A stretch of 64,000 nucleotides of DNA from positions 124,001 through 188,000 of the forward strand of contig LUGG01000006.1 in NCBI GenBank assembly GCA_001683735.1. The letters run 5' to 3'. A program made the translations under genes and the position numbers. This document shows positions 58,345 through 64,000 of this stretch, piece by piece. The number at the start of each line of letters is the position of its first letter. Position 1 is the stretch's first letter. The stretch comes from Grifola frondosa. Lineage: Eukaryota; Basidiomycota; Agaricomycetes; Polyporales; Grifolaceae. Below the pieces are notes generated by a model. That model did not search any database. It was not told the origin of the DNA and saw only the letters and a program-made list of their open reading frames with translations.

Positions 58345-59511
58345 ATGTGTTCTAGTCGGCTCTCACAGGCATGTTTCGTTCAGAATTTCTTTGTTGAGCG
58401 CATATAGCGGGGTTTCACTATATTAACCGACTTTATCCATAGCGTACTATCCCAGCAGAGATCTTAGACGAAATTGTTGCTTTGCTTCTTGCAAGGCAAT
58501 ATGCCTTCTCGTCCATAGCAGACTTCTCCTTGGCATCTTATCAGCTACGACAAATCGCCTTCAAACGATTCTTTACCCGATTGTATGTGCGTTCTGACAC
58601 ATACTGGAATCATGTTTGTCAAGTACCTGGCCTCTCTTCTTGGGTCCGGTGAGTCCGCTATCAGTTCTCTCGCAGTGACTGTGCTGACAGGATATATGCG
58701 CATACATGCAGCGTCCTAGAATGTCTCACCAACGCACTCACTTTGCGAGTCCACCAACTACATCACTTCGTCAACTTACAGTCAGTCGAGCTGGACTTCT
58801 CCTCTGACGGCCTCGCTACCCAGTCAAGTCGGGCAAAACACATCTTGAAACATCTCCCCGCTGGCCTGACGCATCTTGCGCTGACGTTCCTTCCTCGTAT
58901 CGATACTCATCTGCTCGCCCTGATTGCTTCTTGCTATGCTAATCTGATAACTCTGGAATTATCCTGTGCTGAACGGCTCGACGAGAACTGCTGCTGGCTG
59001 TGCTTCGAAGAATCTTCCAGCTGTACGATTCACGCGCTCGTCCCCGACATGTATGCCACCGTGGATGGCCTGGCGGTACTCTCTGATCCATCCATACGCC
59101 CCGCAGACTGACTGGCTCCAGATCTCGTTTGCAGCCGCATTGAAACCTCTCAAGAAACTTGAACATCTCTATCTTGGAATCTACCTTTCTGACCTAGACG
59201 TCTTCCACCGGCACCTTGTACACTGCGCAATCGACATTCTTTCGTCCCCCGCCAAACCAGGCACACACAGCAAGCCGCCGTTCGCGCCGGACGAGTGCGT
59301 CATCTGCATCGCACGTCACGCCACAGACGTCCGGGCAAGGGAATTGCTCGCCAGCGCGCTTGTGGCGCGAACATTGCAGTCCCTGAAGAGCATCGCGTGG
59401 AGTTCGTATTTTGCAGAGGATGAGCCGGGCGACGATGTGATGGCAAGGTCGACGAACGTATGGATTCACAGGAAGGATGGGAAGATTCGCGTCAGAAGAG
59501 CTCCCTGGTAA
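58345..59511 (+). CDS. F-box/leucine-rich-repeat-like protein of the polypore type
   Basis: Likely SCF adaptor of a family expanded in wood-decay Agaricomycetes. After a probable first exon (58345-58368) and an intron that would start with GC, exon 2 (from 58442) gives the F-box-like IPAEILDEIVALLLARQY, FSLASYQLRQIAFKRFFTRL and VRSDTYWNHVCQVPGLSSWV. After the next intron come leucine-rich segments: FVNLQSVELDFSSDG, LKHLPAGLTHLALTFLPRID, THLLALIASCYANLITLELS, LDENCCWLCFEESSSC. One base is missing near 59076, after which LKPLKKLEHLYLGIYLSDLD and ARTLQSLKSIAWSSYFAEDE read to TGA... the final stop is at 59509-59511. The exact start is uncertain. Confidence 0.78.
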
Positions 59512-59798
59512 CCTGTTTGCACTGTTTTGATCTAGCTTGTAATGTTCTTGGTGCACGCCGTATCCGCTGTATATCAGTGCTTGAGTGCTGAGCCCTCGAC
59601 CTGTTCGCTTCAACTGTGGAGCGGACGATGAAGGTCTTATTTATGGGGAATCCCAGAGTGTACTACATATAACAAACCACATCCGCATTTTCTACGAGTG
59701 CAGAAACAGACTACCAGATGGTGAACTCGAATACGCCGCCGCTTTTGCATGGCAGAGCCCAACAATGGGCTACTTGGGCTTAGAGCTTGCCACTCGCT

Positions 59799-60260
59799 TC
59801 AATCCACCTCCACCCCGACGTAGTTAGAGGGTAAACTGAAGAATCGCATATTGCTGGCTTGGAATATATTGTTGGACATTTTGATGAATCTGTCCCGAAT
59901 CAAGCGATCAATGTCTGACTCTTTGAAGCGAAGATTCATGTTGGTGACGTGAGGTTTGCTAGTTCGTGTGATGAATGCGTGGACATGCTTCCCCTCCATG
60001 TCATTAAACCCTGCAATAATGTCAGTGAGTTATGTCAGGCATCCTATAGGCAGCAGGCTCAACGCACAGTGCGGATATGGCACGATTGTGTTCGGGTCTT
60101 GCACAACCGGTGGCTGGTTAGCGCGCCATTCCATAAAGTCCATCCAAGTTTCAAAAGGAGCTGGATCCGGCTCTCCAGGCCCTGGGCCATAACCAGCTGC
60201 CTTGATGAATGCGGCGAGCTCGTCCTGCTCAAGCGTGTATCCGGCCAGAATTTTGGCCAT
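59799..60260 (-). CDS. Small hypothetical protein
   Basis: Two exons joined at a GTGCGT donor near 60062 and an acceptor near 60014. The first reads MAKILAGYTLEQDELAAFIK, then a Pro/Gly-rich turn and FETWMDFMEWRANQPPVVQD. The second reads FNDMEGKHVHAFITRTSKPH, then RFKESDIDRLIRDRFIKMSN and ends NYVGVEVD with TGA at 59801-59799. About 140 residues. The protein looks genuine and compact. I do not recognise a family. A 5' non-coding exon upstream (ending near 60315) is possible because the ATG follows an acceptor-like CAG. Confidence 0.62.
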
Positions 60261-61040
60261 GTCTGTGTATGAGTTGAGGATGGCGACGAGTGAATGGAAT
60301 GACAGAAGTTATGAGAGCTCAGGCCGGTGGGAATTGAAGTGAGTACCCAGTTGATGTTTGGGGGAGGAGGCACAAGTGGCGGTTCGAATTCAACAAGTGA
60401 CAGGCGCCACTGTGGATCATCGGTCGTTTTATTTATCTATTTAATTTAATTCACAATATTCAGTCCATGATAAGATAGGTTTCGTGCCGGCGGCTCGGCG
60501 CTTAGCTCTTAATACTGTAACGGGCTCGAGTCTGACAGCTAGATCCTTCATGAGTGCACTTAGCTGCCTAACATATTTTGTGTACTGTTGGCTGGAGTGG
60601 ACGATCGGGTTGTAGCTCCATCGACTCAGGAGGTATTCCGCACTAATGAAGGTGTCAGCAGAATGTTTATGTCTGCAGATATCTACAGGTGGCACAGTGA
60701 TGACAAGATATTACGCGGTGGTGCATACTTAATGACATGGACATGTGGGTGGTACGTTCGCGAACGTGTTCGCCGAACGAATATCCCCGTGGACGCGACG
60801 TTCTGCCTCATCCATAGCTCGCTGCATCACGATTTTCGAAGGTCCGGTCTGTCTGCCTCCCATGTCCCAGTGAGCAGCGGCCGCAAGACAAAGGTATATA
60901 TAGATGTAAAGTACGAATTGTTTTTATAACTAACATCCAGCGAAATTAAACGTATAAGCACTCTTACACTGAATCAATCCGAGCAATAAGTCTCAACAGA
61001 TCATGTCTGGTATTTATCTAACCACTAGCCAAGTCAAATC
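60261..61040. other. Intergenic stretch, no gene seen
   Basis: Lies between the starts and stops of minus-strand genes. Frames at 60441-60695 (minus) and 60588-60929 (plus) lack motifs. No RNA gene noticed. An isolated GGTTCGAATTC near 60372 does not fold as a tRNA arm. Confidence 0.5.
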
Positions 61041-62880
61041 TCATGCAACCACCGTCGTCGTCCGCGTGGCCGGCGCAACAAGCGCATGCGGAGGGTGGCC
61101 TGTGGTCATCCCCGAGCGATGACTGACCATCCACGGGCTGGCGTCCGCGTGCGGGACTGCCGTCAATGGCGGTGAGTCCAGCGAGGCCGGCGGAGAGGGG
61201 TATGAGTCGACGGGGGAGATGATGGGGTGCGTCGCCTTCGTCGCGGATGGCGGCGTGATTTTAATATGGAGATTCGTTGACGGGTGCGTCTGCGAGTATG
61301 AAGGCGGGCGATGTGGCTGGTGCGAGGGACGCTGCGGGGGCGGTGGGATTTGTATGTCTCTGGGATGAACGTACGAGTACGCGCGCGGACGCCCGTACGC
61401 GGACGTGATCGCGACCTCCGCCATCCCGGATATCGGCTCGACGGCATCGGCAACAAATATGCTACTGTCGAGCTCGGCCCTGGTACGGGGGAGCATGAGC
61501 TCGCGCGCGGCCTCGACGCGGCGCATCTTGTGCTCGCCCTTCTCGACGTCGCTCTTCGCGTTGTTGTACATGTACAGCCCGATGAACGTCATGCCGATGC
61601 CAAACGCCTGCACAGGGTGAACAGACTGCGCGAACCATGCAATCGAGATGCAAATCACGGCGACGCGCTTGATGAGCGAGGCAATTGAGTATGTGACAGG
61701 GGAGGTCGATGCGAGGATGATGAATGCGATGATGTTCTGTGCAAAATGGACCGTGCCGTTCGCAATGAAGTAGTAAATCACGGAATGGGGGTGCGGATGT
61801 CCATGTGGTGGGTGTGAGACATAGTTGGGGTCCGACGCCGCGGAGAGGAATATAGGCAGGTCATAGAACATCCAAATCGGGATCATGAGCAGGAAAGCCA
61901 TACCCGATGAATAGAAGAGGAGGTTTAATTTGTCGAGTTTGTGCGCAGATTGTGCGCCAGGATTGGAAGGCATGATCTTCTTGAAGAAGATATTCGAGGT
62001 GACGAAGACGATTGCGGAGCCGAACGCACAAAGAAGACCGATAGCATTCGACGCGGACATGTCGAAACTACACGCGAGCATGACGCCAAACGTCAGGGGG
62101 AGGAGAGAAAGGTATGTCTTCGCCGAATAGCTCACGCCGAACATGAGCGCATAGACAGCGACGGTGAACAATGGAGACAGCGCCTGTACAAGGTGTCACT
62201 TGACTGTGGAGTGTGAGAGAAGGAGCACACACCTTGATTGTATGCACGGTGCTAACATGGATTCTGGAGATGGCCATACTGGAAAAGATATGTCCACCAA
62301 CCTGGAACACACCCATAGGGAGGGTGCTATGAAGGATTGCCTTTGTAGGCATACGGAGTTTGGAAAACTGGATGAGTGGGCTCATGAAAAGAAGACAGTA
62401 CCCTGCTACGAACCCAAACTGGATGAATGTGAGGGTGATAGGATAGCGGAATAAGGTGAGGATGGATTTGCCAGTATTGGAGGAAAGTGCGGATGAAGTG
62501 TACCATAAACCACATAGGAGGACGAAGCGCACTGTATCAGCGGACGGTACTGCCCAGATTGATGATGGGAGAGACTGTGTGAGGGAGTGCGGTCCGGAGG
62601 GCGTTCTCTGCGACCACAAGGCATGGACAGATGGCAATCTGCGCATGAGCGACCTCTTGAGTGCTTTCAGACGCATCACAGTTGGTCCCACTGTAGGATC
62701 GGTATTCCCCCAAGGGCGTTTCTCGTCGTTATGGACAGGGAGTGTGTCCTTTGAGCCGAATAAACTGGCCAGCCAGTTTTTGCTCACTGTGCGGTGAGGC
62801 TTTTCATTGTCATAAGATATCCAGCCTGTGTTGTCCAGCTGTTGCCGAGGAGGGGGCCAGGAATGGTTGTGGTCAATCAT
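61041..62880 (-). CDS. Triose-phosphate-transporter family protein, SLY41-like
   Basis: Multi-pass drug/metabolite transporter relative. Yeast Sly41 is an ER/Golgi phosphoenolpyruvate transporter whose overexpression suppresses loss of Ypt1. Two exons (62880-62233 and 62183-61041, intron 50 nt) are in phase. The N-terminal about 115 residues are hydrophilic. Then come TVRFVLLCGLWYTSSALSSN (first helix, with the TPT-family W-SS start), TLFRYPITLTFIQFGFVAGY, LHSTLPMGVFQVGGHIFSSM, ISRIHVSTVHTIKALSPLFT (the conserved SxxHTIKxLSP signature), YLSLLPLTFGVMLACSFDMS, ALVFVTSNIFFKKI-type helix, NGTVHFAQNIIAFIILASTS, and TYSIASLIKRVAVICISIAW with the KR pair. A Pro/Ser-rich cytosolic tail of about 130 residues follows. 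The frame is intact. Confidence 0.92.
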
Positions 62881-62960
62881 GGTGGCAGGTGAACGGCGAG
62901 AGGGGCCTCTAGGATTAGATAGATAGGTCCCGAACTATTATCAGAAGGTACAGGCGGCTC

Positions 62961-63139
62961 TTATGAAGCCTCTAGAGCAGGAATGACGAGCAGAGCGGTG
63001 ATTAGGATGCCGCAGATAGCGACGAGGGCATACGGTTGACTTGACTGAGCGTTTGGATAACTTCCGCCCTTTCCCCATCGTTAGCAACCTCTCTGCGCAA
63101 TCCGTCCAGCGCTGATGGTGGCTGTGCATATTTGTTCAT
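62961..63139 (-). CDS. Tiny putative tail-anchored protein (one frame break)
   Basis: ATG at 63139 opens MNKYAQPPSALDGLRREVAN, a charged amphipathic head, then ERAEVIQTLSQ. If one base is missing near 63035, the next frame gives a clean single membrane helix (YALVAICGILITALLVIPAL) ending EAS and TAA at 62963-62961. The unshifted frame stops after a few codons. Length would be about 58 residues with a C-terminal anchor. It sits 81 bp upstream of the SLY41-like start on the same strand, so it is either a separate small gene or an upstream frame. No family recognised. Confidence 0.45.
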
Positions 63140-63696
63140 GTTTGTGGCATGCGGCTAGTACTTACGCTTCGCTCGAACAGAATCGATACACTGGCAGGAG
63201 AACTATTTGTTTTGTAGAGCAAGTGCGTAGAGGAGGGTGAAGATGCCAAAGTCTTCCAAATTGGAATTTATGGCTCGGACTCAAGTCTCAGACAGACTCG
63301 CGATGAGAATGATGAGATCACCTGACCTGACCTGACCTGAATGGGATATCCGGGGAATGCCGGATTTCGGGTCCATTAGGATCTGGGCGGGGACTGCCAG
63401 AGAGGAGAGTTGACGTACAGCGATGGGTCAAGATTGTAATAAATCCAGTCCGGTCAATGCTTTCGCTCATCCCTTCCTGCTATATTTCTTCTTTGCTTCT
63501 TGCCAGCATCTCCCTCAGCACCGTTCCTCATCCCCACGCACGTCCTCCTTCAGCCGTTAAGACGCTGCAGAAATTTCGTTTCGAATAAGTTTCATTCCGT
63601 TCGGTATGCATCATTAGACCATCCTAGACCCGCACTTATCGATTGGCTAATACGTGTCCCATGGCGCCGTATCTGCGATAAAGAACATAAGCAACA
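63140..63696. other. Divergent intergenic region with a pentamer repeat
   Basis: Promoter region between the small minus-strand frame and the gene starting at 63697. Includes four tandem CCTGA units at 63321-63340 and a pyrimidine-rich stretch (63470-63550) just upstream of the plus-strand start. Confidence 0.5.
63321..63340. repeat. Four tandem CCTGA units
   Basis: Perfect 20-bp pentanucleotide array in the intergenic region. Not a known telomere repeat of basidiomycetes (TTAGGG). Likely a simple microsatellite. Confidence 0.8.
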
Positions 63697-64000
63697 ATGA
63701 GCGCGACTAGCGCAGATACATCTGCCTCCCCTCTGCACAGTCCGTCGCTCAGCCCGACGCGTGGCGGTCGCAGGCTATCATCCCGTCGAGGATCAGTATC
63801 AGCCGCAGATCCGTGGGGAACCCACAACGAGTCAATATGAACCCATCTAGGTCCATGTCTAGCAGACTCACCATTGTTCGGGTTCCGCCTTCCATTGAAA
63901 ACGAAGAGCCATCTCGGAGACACAGACGTCATGGCAGTAATGCATCTACGACCTCAAACACCTCTGGGAAGGGCGAAACCGGGAGGTTGAGTTTCGCATT
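63697..64000 (+). CDS. 5' end of a Ser/Arg-rich protein, runs off the window
   Basis: ATG at 63697 opens MSATSADTSASPLHSPSLSP, then RGGRRLSSRRGSVSAADPWG. The frame meets a TGA near 63837. With one base missing just before it, the next frame continues RVNMNPSRSMSSRLTIVRVP, IENEEPSRRHRRHGSNASTT and stays open to the window edge. The composition is that of a disordered, phosphorylatable cytosolic N-terminus such as those of fungal transporters or signalling proteins. The product cannot be named from this part. Confidence 0.5.

Noticed and set aside
60365..60400. A tRNA T-loop-like GGTTCGAATTC
   Set aside because: Flanking bases cannot form a T-stem, and no acceptor stem or anticodon arm is found upstream.
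1..64000. CRISPR arrays, riboswitches, bacterial operons, insertion sequences, phage or viral genes
   Set aside because: Looked for on both strands and not seen; the intron-rich gene structure is eukaryotic throughout, and no transposase, reverse transcriptase or capsid-like motif was recognised.

Overview
This window is nuclear DNA from a filamentous basidiomycete, most likely a wood-decay Agaricomycete close to the Polyporales. The grounds are many short GT-AG introns (about 40-130 nt) with branch-site-like CTRAC motifs, 9-98 nt exons, no bacterial-style operons, and proteins typical of that group: a CLR2-type silencing factor, a KAR9-type spindle protein, a KEI1 inositolphosphorylceramide synthase subunit and a polypore-style F-box/leucine-rich protein. 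The order-level placement is inference. About 34 genes or gene fragments can be supported. Roughly 25 have recognisable housekeeping identities.

Layout. 0-0.5 kb holds the 3' end of a sugar transporter. 1.5-12.5 kb is the accessory-looking part. It has two related copies (A and B) of an unrecognised protein family about 9 kb apart, with an EF-hand-like protein gene, the condensin subunit gene BRN1 and about 3 kb of gene-poor DNA between them. From 13.4 kb to 43.4 kb is a dense run: LEO1 (PAF1 complex), ataxin-10, VMA12/TMEM199, a Nudix CoA diphosphatase, BRAP2/ETP1, a Ser/Pro-rich unknown, eIF4E class II, KEI1, a phosphopantetheinyl transferase-like gene, an FBXO9/HRT3 F-box gene, a DNAJB12/14-type ER co-chaperone, COX subunit VIIa, CDC55 (PP2A B55), CLR2 and KAR9. 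From 43.4 to 64 kb come TRAPPC12 with a long acidic repeat, a DUF2015 protein, EMC5, an unknown, a sterol O-acyltransferase (ARE family), RED/IK splicing factor, an F-box protein, a small unknown, a SLY41-like transporter, a tiny putative tail-anchored protein and the 5' end of a gene leaving the window.

How the genes relate. They are not a pathway cluster. Several act in the same compartments. ER and secretory functions include VMA12, KEI1, the DNAJB12-like protein, EMC5, the sterol acyltransferase, TRAPPC12 and the SLY41-like transporter. Chromatin, transcription and mitosis are represented by BRN1, LEO1, CLR2, KAR9, CDC55 and RED. Many genes are head-to-head. Two pairs have only 66 and 72 bp between start codons.

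Quality caveat. More than a dozen conserved genes are interrupted by single-base frame breaks, nearly always one missing base. About 14 sit in BRN1 alone. Reading across them restores the expected family motifs, so sequencing or assembly error is the simplest explanation. True decay of BRN1 cannot be excluded from the sequence alone. Coordinates are the outer limits of coding sequence (start to stop codon). Introns were placed by eye from splice signals and reading-frame continuity.
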